DNA of 43,664 bases from positions 1 to 43,664 of the forward strand of contig CALFAK010000008.1 in assembly GCA_937948985.1 (NCBI GenBank). Reading direction: 5' to 3'. Position 1 is the stretch's first letter; the number at the start of each line of letters is the position of its first letter. A model generated the notes under the pieces. The model worked only from the letters and a program-made list of their open reading frames with translations, was not told where the DNA came from and did no database searches. The translations under genes were made by a program, and so were the position numbers. Below are positions 8,109-17,323 of the stretch, piece by piece. Source of the DNA: an uncultured Neomegalonema sp. Its GTDB lineage: Bacteria > Pseudomonadota > Alphaproteobacteria > Rhodobacterales > Rhodobacteraceae.

Positions 8109-10052
8109 TCACCCCATCATCGCGGTGCGTATCGCGGCCACTTCCGTTTCGTCAAACCCCAGTGCAGAAAGCGCGGCGGCGGCAATGGCGCTCGAATCAA
8201 GACCCGCCTGGCGGTACATCAGGTCCGGCTTGTCCTGATCGATGAACGTATCGGGCAGGCGCAGGCACCGCACACGCAAACCGTGATCCAGCGCGCCCAC
8301 ATCCGACAGATGCGTCAACACATGCGAGCCAAAGCCGCCAATTGCGCCTTCCTCAACAATCACGAGCGCTTCGTGATCACGGGCGAGGCGGGTGATCATG
8401 TCCAGATCAATCGGTTTGGCAAACCGCGCATCCGCAATCGTGGTTGATAGCCCGCGTGAATCCAATTCCTCAGCGGCCAGAATCGCTTCACCCAGTCGCC
8501 CCCCGAGTGACAGGATCGCAATTTTTGTCCCCTCGCGAACGATGCGGCCTTTGCCGATCTCCAGCGGCTCCCCGCGTTCGGGCATATCCACGCCCATGCC
8601 TTCGCCGCGTGGAAAACGGAACCCGCTGGGCCGATCATCAATTTCCAGCGACGTGCGCACCATATGCTTGAGTTCCGCCTCGTCCGACGCGGCCATCAGC
8701 ACAAAGTCGGGCAGGGCGGCCAGATACCCGATATCAAAACTGCCCGCATGGGTCGGCCCGTCCGCCCCCACCAGCCCGGCACGGTCAATTGCAAAACGCA
8801 CGGGCAGCTTTTGGATCGCCACATCATGCACGATCTGATCATAACCGCGTTGCAAGAAGCTGGAATAAATCGCGCAAACAGGTTTCATCCCCGACGCCGC
8901 CAGCGCCGCACAGAACGTCACCGCGTGCTGCTCGGCAATCCCCACATCATAAGTGCGTTCGGGAAACGCCTCGCCGAACAGGTTCAGCCCCGTGCCGCTT
9001 GGCATGGCCGCCGTCACCGCAACAATACCCTTGTCCAGCTCGGCCTCTTGGATCAGTGATTCAGCGAACACCTTGGTATAGCTTGGCGCGTTCGATTTCG
9101 CCTTCGCTTGTACGCCCGTAACGACATCAAACTTCGACACACCGTGATATCGGTCGCTCGAATTCTCGGCAGGGGCATAGCCCTTGCCCTTTTTCGTAAT
9201 GCAGTGGATCAGCACAGGCCCGTCATGACGATCCCGCACATTGCGCAGCACGGGCAGCAAATGGTCCATATTATGCCCGTCGATGGGGCCGATATAGTAG
9301 AAGCCCAACTCCTCAAACAACGTGCCGCCCACGGCCATGCCCTTGGTGTATTCTTCCACCTTTGCCGCCCGCTTGCGGATGCCTTCGGGAAAGATACTGG
9401 TGACCTGCTTCATCAAATCGCGGAACGTCTTATACGTGCCACCCGACCACAACTTCGCCAGATACGCACTCATCGCACCGACGGGCGGGGCAATCGACAT
9501 CTCATTGTCATTGAGAATCACGATCATCCGCGATTTCAGCCCCCCGGCGTTATTCATCGCCTCATAGGCCATCCCGGCGGACATCGACCCGTCGCCGATC
9601 ACCGCAATCACATTCTCGTCCGTGCCTTGCAAATCCGCAGCTGTCGCAAACCCCACCCCTGCGGAGATCGACGTGGATGAGTGTGCCGCGCCGAACGGAT
9701 CATACTCACTCTCGGCGCGCTTGGTGAAACCGGACAGACCGTTGCCCTGCCGCAGCGTGCGGATACGATCCCGCCGTCCGGTCAGGATTTTGTGCGGATA
9801 GCATTGGTGACCCACATCCCAGATCAGCTTGTCCTTCGGCGTATCAAAAACCGCATGGATCGCCACGGTAAGCTCAACCACACCCAGCCCGGCACCCAAA
9901 TGCCCACCCGTTTCCGACACGGTCGAAATCGTCTCCTCCCGCAACTCTGCGGTGAGGGTCTTCAATTCATCATCGCTGAACGACTTCAGGTCTTTGGGAA
10001 ATTCAACCCTATCAAGAAGCGGCGTAAGCGGGCGTTCTATAGTTTGATCCAA
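8109..10052 (-). CDS. dxs: 1-deoxy-D-xylulose-5-phosphate synthase
   Basis: A 647-residue thiamine-diphosphate enzyme that condenses pyruvate with glyceraldehyde-3-phosphate, the first step of the MEP isoprenoid pathway, in the cytosol. Visible family signatures are the GDG...NDN thiamine-binding stretch (GDGSMSAGM then ILNDNEMSI), IAEQHAVTF with the cofactor-activating Glu, and [13 protein letters not shown] in the central domain, followed by the C-terminal transketolase fold. Length is normal for DXS. There is no ATG at the N-terminus. Of two in-frame TTG codons (10076, 10052) I choose 10052, because a strong GGAGGT lies 6 nt upstream and the protein then begins just before the conserved TPLLDRV segment. 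Initiator tRNA-fMet lies upstream on the same strand, and two small exported-protein genes follow. Confidence 0.96.
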   Translation of the reverse strand: MDQTIERPLTPLLDRVEFPKDLKSFSDDELKTLTAELREETISTVSETGGHLGAGLGVVELTVAIHAVFDTPKDKLIWDVGHQCYPHKILTGRRDRIRTLRQGNGLSGFTKRAESEYDPFGAAHSSTSISAGVGFATAADLQGTDENVIAVIGDGSMSAGMAYEAMNNAGGLKSRMIVILNDNEMSIAPPVGAMSAYLAKLWSGGTYKTFRDLMKQVTSIFPEGIRKRAAKVEEYTKGMAVGGTLFEELGFYYIGPIDGHNMDHLLPVLRNVRDRHDGPVLIHCITKKGKGYAPAENSSDRYHGVSKFDVVTGVQAKAKSNAPSYTKVFAESLIQEAELDKGIVAVTAAMPSGTGLNLFGEAFPERTYDVGIAEQHAVTFCAALAASGMKPVCAIYSSFLQRGYDQIVHDVAIQKLPVRFAIDRAGLVGADGPTHAGSFDIGYLAALPDFVLMAASDEAELKHMVRTSLEIDDRPSGFRFPRGEGMGVDMPERGEPLEIGKGRIVREGTKIAILSLGGRLGEAILAAEELDSRGLSTTIADARFAKPIDLDMITRLARDHEALVIVEEGAIGGFGSHVLTHLSDVGALDHGLRVRCLRLPDTFIDQDKPDLMYRQAGLDSSAIAAAALSALGFDETEVAAIRTAMMG

Positions 10053-10058
10053 CGTGCG

Positions 10059-10064
10059 ACCTCC
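10059..10064 (-). promoter_or_regulatory. Ribosome binding site that fixes the TTG start of dxs
   Basis: GGAGGT on the minus strand, 6 nt before the TTG at 10052. It lies downstream of the alternative TTG at 10076, which makes the later start the better choice. Confidence 0.75.
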
Positions 10065-10091
10065 GCTTGAGGCCAACGACTATAGCCTCGA

Positions 10092-10126
10092 ATTATTCAT
10101 ATTAACAAAAGCGTAACCTGAATAAT
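10092..10126. repeat. 8-bp dyad in the leader between tRNA-fMet and dxs
   Basis: ATTATTCA at 10092-10099 and TGAATAAT at 10119-10126 are exact reverse complements, in an AT-rich stretch of otherwise GC-rich DNA. It could be an operator or part of the dxs promoter region. The function is unknown. Confidence 0.45.
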
Positions 10127-10197
10127 ATGTCTTGCCAACATCCAACGTGACGCACCGTTGTGAGTTGTTCGGAATTATCAATTTAATGAGATTACTT

Positions 10198-10274
<77 letters not shown>

Positions 10275-10429
10275 TCAAAGAGGCGTCTCAATAACGCTGT
10301 GATTTTGGCTTGGCAAGCGTTGATTTTGCGTTTTTGTGACTAATTTTCTGTTTGCTCCGGCACTCTCAGAAATTTGTAATAAGTTTCTGTCAGTAGTTGC
10401 TCCGAATAACGGTTTTGGAGCGGTTCACA

Positions 10430-11644
10430 ATGTCATTCTCGCACATCAAATCTGCGGCTCGCCCGCTCAAGCCCCTTTTGCAACCTGCCTTGACGTGGTT
10501 AGAGCACCAACAAATGCCCGAAGCGGCGAAGTCGGCCCGCAAACGAGACCTCGACGCGCCGGAGCGGATTGATGCGGGGGCCGTTGCAACCATGCGTGCT
10601 TCGCTCGAGTGGCTGATGGCCGCGCAAAACTTCTCCGCCACCGCCGATCAAGGCGCGGCGCGGGATTACAGCCACACGACGGGTTGGGCCGCCTCCTATC
10701 CCGAAACCAGCGGTTACATTGTCCCGACGTTGTTGACGCAGGCGGACTTGCTGAACGATGAGGCGCTGCGCGAAAGCGGGCGCAAAATGCTCGACTGGCT
10801 GGTCGCAATCCAGTTCGAGGATGGCGGCTTCCAAGGCGGCACCATAGGTCAGGAACCCAAAGTCCCCGTCACCTTCAACACCGGACAAATCCTCATGGGC
10901 CTCGCCGCTGGAACCCGTGTGTTCGGCGATGCTTACCGTGAGCCGATGCGCAAAGCCGCCGATTGGCTGGCCAACTCGCTAGACGATGACGGCTGCTGGC
11001 GCAAACACCGCACACCTTTTGCCACGCAAGACGACAAGGCCTATGAAACCCACGTCTCATGGGGCTTGCTGGAGGCCGCCCGTACCGAAGCCAACGCACT
11101 GTGGTCCGATGCCGCCCTAAAACAAGTCGATTGGGCGCTGACCAAGCAAGCCGCCAACGGCTGGATGAGCGATTGCTGCCTCTCGAAACCCGACGCCCCG
11201 CTGACCCACACCCTCGGCTATGCCCTGCGTGGCATCTTGGAGGCATGGGAATTCTCGCGCGATGAGAAATACCTCACCGCCGCGCAAAAACTGGGCGGCG
11301 GATTGCTCGGCTGCCTCGGCCCGGACGGTTATCTCTGCGGACGGTTTGATGCCGATTGGCGCGACTCAGCCGACTGGGTCTGCATGACAGGCTCCGCCCA
11401 AGTCGCCCATTGCTGGCTGATGCTCTCCACCGTCGATGACGGTCCCGGTTACCGCGAGGGTGCAAACCGCGCATTGGGTTACCTACGCCGCCGGATTGAT
11501 AGCGATGGTCCGGTCGAGACACGGGGCGCTGTCGCCGGTTCCTTCCCGATCCACGGTGATTACGTCCCTTATGGCTACCCGAATTGGGCGGCTAAATTCT
11601 TCATCGACGCACAACAACTCGCCCTTGATCTGGATGCCAAATGA
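10430..11644 (+). CDS. Alpha/alpha-toroid protein of unknown activity, in the glycan locus
   Basis: 404 residues, not assigned to a named enzyme. Repeated helical pairs with DGGFQGG-like turns (130-137, LDDDGCW near 185-190, LGPDGYLCGRF near 296-305) resemble (alpha/alpha) barrels seen in prenyltransferase/cyclase-like repeats, polysaccharide lyases and the C5-epimerase C-domain. Other conspicuous segments are YPETSGYIVP at 90-99 and THTLGYALRGI near 260. It has seven cysteines (189, 249, 250, 295, 303, 318, 328), many for a cytosolic protein, and no signal peptide. GGAG lies 10 nt before the ATG at 10430. Its stop overlaps the sulfotransferase ATG, and wecB/wecC follow. This context suggests glycan or nucleotide-sugar chemistry, for example uronate modification, but that is inference. 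Confidence 0.7.
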   Translation: MSFSHIKSAARPLKPLLQPALTWLEHQQMPEAAKSARKRDLDAPERIDAGAVATMRASLEWLMAAQNFSATADQGAARDYSHTTGWAASYPETSGYIVPTLLTQADLLNDEALRESGRKMLDWLVAIQFEDGGFQGGTIGQEPKVPVTFNTGQILMGLAAGTRVFGDAYREPMRKAADWLANSLDDDGCWRKHRTPFATQDDKAYETHVSWGLLEAARTEANALWSDAALKQVDWALTKQAANGWMSDCCLSKPDAPLTHTLGYALRGILEAWEFSRDEKYLTAAQKLGGGLLGCLGPDGYLCGRFDADWRDSADWVCMTGSAQVAHCWLMLSTVDDGPGYREGANRALGYLRRRIDSDGPVETRGAVAGSFPIHGDYVPYGYPNWAAKFFIDAQQLALDLDAK

Positions 11645-12561
11645 GCACGCCGCTGTTCATGTTCGGCTTCGAGCGTAGCGGTACTACGCTGCTGACCATG
11701 ATGGTCGGCGCGCACCCGCGCTTATCCTGCCCGCTCTCAGTAACGGGCGCATGGTGGGATTTTGCCGGACAGGTCGACAAGTTCGGCGGCCTTAAAACCA
11801 CCGCCGACCGTCGCGCGATGGTCGACGCCGTCGCCGAACACGAGCGGTTGCAGATGTGGAACGTTCCGTTCGACACCGGCAAAATCGCCTCAAAAACCCG
11901 CCCTGAACGCTTCGATGACATCGTTGACGGCTTCCACCGTACCGCCGCCGCTGCCGAGGGCAAACCCGCATGGGTCAACATGGACATCGCAACCCTGTTC
12001 CGGTTGGAGGAGGTGGTGCGCCTGTTCCCAACAGCGCGCTTTGTTCAGATCGTGCGCGATGGACGCGATGTGGCCCTGTCATTCAAAGGCTATCGCTTCG
12101 GCGGCCTTAATGCGCTGGAAGTGGCCGGGCAATGGTCCGTCGCCACCGTCACCGCCGACCGGATTGGCAGTGCGTTGGGACCGGACCGATATTTGCGCAT
12201 CCGCTATGAGGATCTGATCGCATTGCCAGAACAAACCCTCGACCGCCTCTGTGATTTCGCGGGCGAGCGGTTTGAACCCGCCATGCTCGACTATGCGGGC
12301 GATGTGTCCCGTAAAGTCCCCGACGATAAACGCGATCTTTGGCCCGTGCTCGACCGTCCGCCGCAGATGGACAAGGTCGAACGGTGGAAGCGCGAGATGA
12401 AATCCTCCGAACGTTATGTGATCGAGGAAGCCGCAGGTGATGCGCTTTCCCGCTTCGGTTATGAACGCGCAGGCAGCGGTTTCTCGGCATCGGGAGAACT
12501 GCGCGGCGCATGGTGCTACCTCACACGCGGCGCGCGCCTGAAACGTCTCGGCCGCAGATGA
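11641..12561 (+). CDS. PAPS-dependent sulfotransferase family protein
   Basis: A 306-residue P-loop-like sulfotransferase, expected to move sulfate from PAPS to a hydroxyl or amino group of an acceptor. The 5'-phosphosulfate loop is ERSGTTLL at 11-18 and the 3'-phosphate-binding segment is RDGRDVALS at 139-147, with a further conserved RYEDL in the C-terminal half. Length and layout fit bacterial Sulfotransfer_1/3 proteins. It has no signal peptide or membrane segment, so it should act in the cytosol. It overlaps the toroid gene in ATGA, which points to coupled translation and a shared process. The acceptor is unknown; a surface glycan precursor is the natural guess from the neighbouring sugar-nucleotide genes. 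Confidence 0.85.
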   Translation: MSTPLFMFGFERSGTTLLTMMVGAHPRLSCPLSVTGAWWDFAGQVDKFGGLKTTADRRAMVDAVAEHERLQMWNVPFDTGKIASKTRPERFDDIVDGFHRTAAAAEGKPAWVNMDIATLFRLEEVVRLFPTARFVQIVRDGRDVALSFKGYRFGGLNALEVAGQWSVATVTADRIGSALGPDRYLRIRYEDLIALPEQTLDRLCDFAGERFEPAMLDYAGDVSRKVPDDKRDLWPVLDRPPQMDKVERWKREMKSSERYVIEEAAGDALSRFGYERAGSGFSASGELRGAWCYLTRGARLKRLGRR

Positions 12562-12617
12562 AGCAAAGTTTTCGCAGACTTAACGCGATCGCAAATGCTT
12601 GAGCGTAGATTTCCGTT

Positions 12618-12665
12618 CATGGCGATACGCCACTTTCGAGCCACGGCGATACGCCACTTTCGAGC
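12618..12665. repeat. Two tandem 24-bp repeats, each with a small dyad, upstream of wecB
   Basis: Units 12618-12641 and 12642-12665 differ at one base. Each contains GGCGATACGCC, a 4-bp inverted repeat around ATA. They fill much of the gap between the sulfotransferase stop and the wecB start, ending directly before the AAGG ribosome site. A paired operator or an RNA leader element is possible. Function unknown. Confidence 0.7.
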
Positions 12666-12677
12666 AAGGTATTTTTG

Positions 12678-13916
12678 ATGACTCAACCCACCGCATCGAA
12701 ACCGCATGTCGTCTGTGTTTTCGGCACACGCCCTGAAGCGATCAAGATGGCTCCGGTCGTTCAGGCACTCCAACGCCGCGATGACGTGCGCACCAGCGTT
12801 TTGCTCACAGGCCAGCACCGTGAGATGCTGCAACAGGTGATCGACCTCTTTGGGATCAAAGCCGATTTCAACCTTGATGTCATGCAAGCCGCGCAAGGCC
12901 TCACGCATATCACCAGCGCCGTGTTGCAAGGACTGGAAAGCGTTTACACCGAAATCAAGCCCGATTGGGTGCTTGTCCACGGCGACACAACAACCACGAT
13001 GGCGGCGGCTTTGGCCGCGTATTATCAGCAAATCCCCGTCGGCCATGTCGAGGCGGGATTGCGCACTGGCAACATCTATTCCCCTTGGCCCGAAGAGATG
13101 AACCGCAAACTCGCGGGCAGCCTCTCAACCCTCCATTTCGCACCAACCCAAGGCTCCGCTGACAATCTGCGCCGAGAGGGGATCGACCCCGCGCGCATCG
13201 CTGTTACAGGAAACACCGTCATCGACGCGCTGCACTGGGTCCGCGACAACGCGCTGTCGGGCGATGAGATCACGGCGGAAATGCAAGCGCGCTTCCCTTT
13301 CCTGAACCCCGACAAAAAGCTGATCCTCGTCACGGGCCACCGCCGCGAGAACCAGCATGGCGGGCTTGAGAAAATCTGCGTCGCCATGCGCGGCCTCGCC
13401 TCACGCGGTGATATCCAAGTTGTGTATCCGGTTCACCTGAACCCCAAAGTCCAGCAAGCGGCGGCTTCGGTCCTGAAGGGGGTTGATGATGTGCACCTGA
13501 TCCCGCCGCTCGATTACCTGCCGTTCGTCTGGCTGATGGATCGCTCGCACCTGATTGTCACGGATTCGGGCGGCATTCAGGAAGAAGCGCCCAGCTTGGG
13601 CAAGCCCGTCCTCGTGACCCGTGACACCACCGAGCGCCCCGAAGCGGTCGATGCGGGCACTGTACGTCTGACGGGTGCGGATACTGACGCAATTCTTTGG
13701 GAAGCCGAGCGCCTGCTCGATGATCCCGCCGCCTATGCCACAATGGCGCAGGCGCACAATCCTTACGGCGATGGTCAGGCTGCTGACCGCATCGTTCAAT
13801 GCCTTCTTCAGGAGAAACCTCAATGGTATCGCGAATCTCTGTCATCGGTCTCGGCTACATCGGCCTTCCCACAGCAGCCGTCTTTGCAGATGCCGGCGTC
13901 GAAGTCGTCGGCGTAG
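12678..13916 (+). CDS. wecB: UDP-N-acetylglucosamine 2-epimerase (non-hydrolysing)
   Basis: A 412-residue GT-B-fold cytosolic enzyme interconverting UDP-GlcNAc and UDP-ManNAc. Family segments appear in order: FGTRPEAIK from 15, HGDTTTT from about 102, [10 protein letters not shown] from about 123, EEMNRK from about 139, TGHRREN from about 219 and TDSGGIQEE from about 295. The start is the ATG at 12678, with AAGG 8 nt upstream. The enzyme body ends near residue 378, the usual family length. The remaining 33 or so residues are encoded by the 94 bp overlapping wecC in another frame and look like non-conserved tail, as if an original stop was lost. With wecC it would make UDP-ManNAcA for a surface polymer. 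Confidence 0.93.
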   Translation: MTQPTASKPHVVCVFGTRPEAIKMAPVVQALQRRDDVRTSVLLTGQHREMLQQVIDLFGIKADFNLDVMQAAQGLTHITSAVLQGLESVYTEIKPDWVLVHGDTTTTMAAALAAYYQQIPVGHVEAGLRTGNIYSPWPEEMNRKLAGSLSTLHFAPTQGSADNLRREGIDPARIAVTGNTVIDALHWVRDNALSGDEITAEMQARFPFLNPDKKLILVTGHRRENQHGGLEKICVAMRGLASRGDIQVVYPVHLNPKVQQAAASVLKGVDDVHLIPPLDYLPFVWLMDRSHLIVTDSGGIQEEAPSLGKPVLVTRDTTERPEAVDAGTVRLTGADTDAILWEAERLLDDPAAYATMAQAHNPYGDGQAADRIVQCLLQEKPQWYRESLSSVSATSAFPQQPSLQMPASKSSA

Positions 13917-15058
13917 AAGTAAACGACGCGGCCATCGCTTCCATCAACGCGGGCGAGCCGCATATCGTCGAACCGCATCTGGGCGCTCTGCTGCGACGTG
14001 TTGTCGAAGCGGGCAAACTGCGCGCGACCAAATACGCTGAAGAGGCGGAAGTTTTCATCGTCGCCGTGCCGACACCGTTCAAGAACGACCACGAACCGGA
14101 CCTCAGTTATATTGAGGCGGCGGCAAAGGGCATCGCGCCAAAGCTGAAAAAGGGCAATCTGGTCATTCTTGAATCCACCTCTCCTGTGGGTGCGACCGAG
14201 AAGATGGCCGCATGGATGGCTGAAGAGCGCCCTGATCTCAGCTTCCCGCAGCAAAAGGGCGAGATGTCAGACATCCGCGTCGCCCATTGCCCGGAGCGCG
14301 TTTTGCCCGGCAAAATCCTGCAAGAAGTCGTCGAGAATGACCGTGTTGTCGGCGGCATGACCCGCCGCTGTGCCAGCGCGGCTGTCCAGCTTTACCGCAT
14401 CGTCGTCAAAGGCGAATGCCACGTCACCGATGCGCGCACGGCAGAGATGGCAAAGCTCACCGAGAACGCCTTCCGCGACGTGAACATCGCCTTCGCGAAC
14501 GAGCTGTCAACCATCTGCGACAAGCTGAAAATAAACGTGTGGCAGCTGATCCGCATGGCCAATCTGCACCCGCGCGTGAATATCCTCAGTCCGGGTCCGG
14601 GCGTCGGTGGTCACTGTATCGCGGTTGATCCGTGGTTTATCGTCCATTCCGCACCGGAGGAGGCAAAGCTGATCCGCGCGGCTCGCGAGATCAATGACAG
14701 CAAACCCGATTGGGTGGTTAACAAAGTTCTGAGCAAGGCATCAACGATCAAGAACCCTACGATTGCCTGCTTTGGCCTCGCATTCAAACCCAATGTTGAT
14801 GACCTGCGCGAAAGCCCTGCGATGGAAGTCACCACAAAACTCGCGCAATCGAATGCGGGTAAAATCCTCGCAGTGGAGCCTCACATCAGTGGCCTGCCAC
14901 CGGCGTTCCGCGACAGCGGCGTTGAATTGACAGACTTCCACGTCGCGCTGGACTCAGCTGACATCGCGCTGTTGCTGGTCGATCATGATGCTTTCCAGCA
15001 TGTTGACCGCGACTTGGTGAAAGACAAAATCCTGATCGATACGCGCGGCACGTGGTAG
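13823..15058 (+). CDS. wecC: UDP-N-acetyl-D-mannosamine dehydrogenase
   Basis: A 411-residue NAD-dependent nucleotide-sugar dehydrogenase of the UDP-Glc/GDP-Man family, oxidising C6 of UDP-ManNAc twice to give UDP-ManNAcA. The NAD-binding Rossmann loop is [10 protein letters not shown] near 9-18. The central domain has [27 protein letters not shown] and the catalytic Cys265 in [13 protein letters not shown]. The C-terminal UDP-binding part has [17 protein letters not shown]. The frame opens 24 nt earlier, but AGGAGAAA a few bases before the ATG at 13823 and the N-terminus of relatives favour MVSRISVIG. It directly follows, and overlaps, wecB. A dehydrogenase for a related substrate such as UDP-GlcNAc is a weaker alternative. 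Confidence 0.92.
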   Translation: MVSRISVIGLGYIGLPTAAVFADAGVEVVGVEVNDAAIASINAGEPHIVEPHLGALLRRVVEAGKLRATKYAEEAEVFIVAVPTPFKNDHEPDLSYIEAAAKGIAPKLKKGNLVILESTSPVGATEKMAAWMAEERPDLSFPQQKGEMSDIRVAHCPERVLPGKILQEVVENDRVVGGMTRRCASAAVQLYRIVVKGECHVTDARTAEMAKLTENAFRDVNIAFANELSTICDKLKINVWQLIRMANLHPRVNILSPGPGVGGHCIAVDPWFIVHSAPEEAKLIRAAREINDSKPDWVVNKVLSKASTIKNPTIACFGLAFKPNVDDLRESPAMEVTTKLAQSNAGKILAVEPHISGLPPAFRDSGVELTDFHVALDSADIALLLVDHDAFQHVDRDLVKDKILIDTRGTW

Positions 15059-15084
15059 GTGCGCGGTCATTTAAGGGCAATAAA

Positions 15085-15114
15085 AAAGGCCAGACGTTTA
15101 AGCGCCTGGCCTTT
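15085..15114. terminator. Bidirectional intrinsic terminator between wecC and the dehydratase gene
   Basis: AAAGGCCAG at 15085-15093 is the exact reverse complement of CTGGCCTTT at 15106-15114. On the minus strand the hairpin is followed by a run of T (six A on the plus strand just upstream), and on the plus strand by TTT. It sits between two convergent genes, so it probably ends both transcripts. Confidence 0.85.
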
Positions 15115-15175
15115 GAAATATCCCCTTCTCCAACACTCGACGCGAGCGTTAGGGGCATTGGACTGAGAGCGTTTA

Positions 15176-17146
15176 TCAGGAAGCCTGATCACGCAACTCA
15201 TGCAGCACGAACGGTGCGCTTTGAGCCTTCTTCGCCTCGTTCGATGTGGCGTCGAATTCGGGGATATAGACTTTCAGCAGACGCACAACCTCGTCGCCAT
15301 CGCCTTTGCGGGCCGCTTCTGTGATATTGGCAACCTGACTGCGCACGGTCTTCAATTGCACAAAACGCGGGCAGGCGACCATCAGCGACGGGTGATCCGT
15401 CGGCAGCAGATTTTCCGACTCATGCATCAGCTCTTCGTACAACTTCTCGCCCGGACGCAGGCCCGTATAAACGATCTTCACATCCACATCGGGCCGCAGG
15501 CCGGACAGGCGGATAACCTGCCGCGCGAGGTCGTTGATTTTCACAGGCTCGCCCATGTCGAGAACGAAAATCCCTTGCTCCGCATTCCCGTCGCCCATGC
15601 CTTGCAGCATCGCTTCTAGAATCAGACGCGAGGCTTCCGGGATCGTCATAAAGAAGCGTTCGACATCGGGGTGCGTCACCGTCAGCGGACCGCCTTGCTC
15701 CAACTGGCGCTGGAACAGCGGTACGACCGAGCCGCTTGACCCCAGCACATTGCCGAAGCGTACCGTCACAAAGCGGGTCGCACCGGATCTGTCACGGGCT
15801 TCCGCATCCATTGCCTGACAATAGGCTTCCGCCAACCGCTTGGTCGCGCCCATCACATTGGCCGGATTCACGGCTTTGTCGGTCGAGACCATCACCATCG
15901 TGCGGACATTATACTCCGACGCCGCATCGGCCACATTTTGCGAGCCGACGACATTGGTCAGCAATCCTTCACATGGTTGGCCTTCAACAATCGGCACATG
16001 CTTCAGCGCGGCGGCGTGGAAAACAAATTCAGGGCGCTCGCGCTGCATCAGGCGCATTACCGCATCGCGGTCACGCACATCCAGAATGGACGAAACACGT
16101 TTGACCGACGGAAAAGACACACTCACTTCACGGTCGATTTGATAAAGCGCATGTTCCGAGGCGTCCGCGAGGATGATTTCGGACGGCATCAGCGACGTGA
16201 TCTGACGAACAAGCTCAGACCCGATTGATCCACCCGCACCTGTAACCAGAACGCGCGATCCCTCAAGCAGCGCCTGACAGGCGAGGGCATCAAACGATTT
16301 CGCCGGACGTGGAAGCAGATCCTCCAACTCAATCGGACGCAGCTTGTCGCCACCGTTCAGTTCGAGCTGATCCATACGCGGCAGCCACGCTATATGCGCG
16401 TCAACACCATCAAGTTTGGCAAGGATTTCCGCAACTGAATAACCGCCGAGCTGGTCACGGGTCAGGATCAGCATATCGGGAGCACGACCCTTTGCCGTCA
16501 TCTTCTCAACAATTGTATTGAGGTCGTTTATAGTCCCGAGAACAGGGATGCCACGCAGGTTTGTTGCACCGTCAACGCCGTTAATATCGATGATGCCCGA
16601 CACTTCAAAATCGACATGGCGTTTACGTTGGGCGCGCAGAAAGCTCTCCAGATTATCGCCGAAACCGATCATCAACGCGCGTTTTTGCTGGTCTTGCGTT
16701 TCCTGTGTTTCCGCCGCCGCATCGGCCGGTGTGGCGGCAAAATCGACCAGACTGTAACTGGAGGCAATGCGTGTCATTACGCGCGGAACAAAAGCGGCCA
16801 GCGTGGTTCCGATAGCGATAACCAACCATCCTGCCGCCGGAAGAACCGAATACCAGATCGCTGCGATAAGACCCGTGGCCAAGAGCGAGGCACCTGCGCA
16901 GGTTAAACCGTCATGGGCGGAAAAAAACCGCCAAGCCGAGCGATAACCGCCCCGGAAATATAGAAAACCAATGTGAGCAGCGCTTGCTACGCCGGCCATT
17001 GCAAGAATCAGCATCGGATTTTTGGGTAAGCCGCTGAGCGACTGCACCAGCAGGCAACACACGGTGACGCCCAAAAAGATCACGACCAGATCTACAGCAG
17101 CTCGCTTTGCGGGATTATTCAAAACACGATCACTTTCGGAAAACAT
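15176..17146 (-). CDS. Membrane-anchored UDP-GlcNAc 4,6-dehydratase-like protein (CapD/WbpM/PglF type)
   Basis: A 656-residue inner-membrane enzyme. The N-terminal 130 residues hold about four hydrophobic segments, followed by a first Rossmann-like domain (MIGFGDN near 160) and an extended SDR domain with TGAGGSIGSE at 302-311 and STDKAVNPxNVMGATK from 421, where Met replaces the usual catalytic Tyr as in WbpM/FlaA1 enzymes. These make UDP-4-keto-6-deoxy sugars from UDP-GlcNAc, leading to QuiNAc, FucNAc or bacillosamine-type sugars. An ATG lies five codons earlier, but GGTGG is well placed for 17146. It converges on wecC and lies downstream of glmM, fitting the glycan locus. The product sugar cannot be told from the sequence. 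Confidence 0.88.
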   Translation of the reverse strand: MFSESDRVLNNPAKRAAVDLVVIFLGVTVCCLLVQSLSGLPKNPMLILAMAGVASAAHIGFLYFRGGYRSAWRFFSAHDGLTCAGASLLATGLIAAIWYSVLPAAGWLVIAIGTTLAAFVPRVMTRIASSYSLVDFAATPADAAAETQETQDQQKRALMIGFGDNLESFLRAQRKRHVDFEVSGIIDINGVDGATNLRGIPVLGTINDLNTIVEKMTAKGRAPDMLILTRDQLGGYSVAEILAKLDGVDAHIAWLPRMDQLELNGGDKLRPIELEDLLPRPAKSFDALACQALLEGSRVLVTGAGGSIGSELVRQITSLMPSEIILADASEHALYQIDREVSVSFPSVKRVSSILDVRDRDAVMRLMQRERPEFVFHAAALKHVPIVEGQPCEGLLTNVVGSQNVADAASEYNVRTMVMVSTDKAVNPANVMGATKRLAEAYCQAMDAEARDRSGATRFVTVRFGNVLGSSGSVVPLFQRQLEQGGPLTVTHPDVERFFMTIPEASRLILEAMLQGMGDGNAEQGIFVLDMGEPVKINDLARQVIRLSGLRPDVDVKIVYTGLRPGEKLYEELMHESENLLPTDHPSLMVACPRFVQLKTVRSQVANITEAARKGDGDEVVRLLKVYIPEFDATSNEAKKAQSAPFVLHELRDQAS

Positions 17147-17323
17147 TATCAATACCACCATTTACACTGTCAGCGAAAATCCGCCGACGTTACCCGTTAA
17201 CGAATTCACCGCTTATACAGTTCGCCGACACACTTCACAACATCTCGGCAGTATACCTTTTTCCGCGAAATGTCTAGGTTTCAGGTCCAGTTTGCAATCT
17301 AATATCCCTCAAAGGGTTATTGT

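Noticed and set aside
10430..11644. LanC-like lanthionine cyclase
   Set aside because: An alpha/alpha toroid with cysteines and histidines, but the LanC zinc motifs and a precursor peptide gene are not seen.
12618..12665. CRISPR array
   Set aside because: Only two directly abutting units, no spacers and no cas genes.
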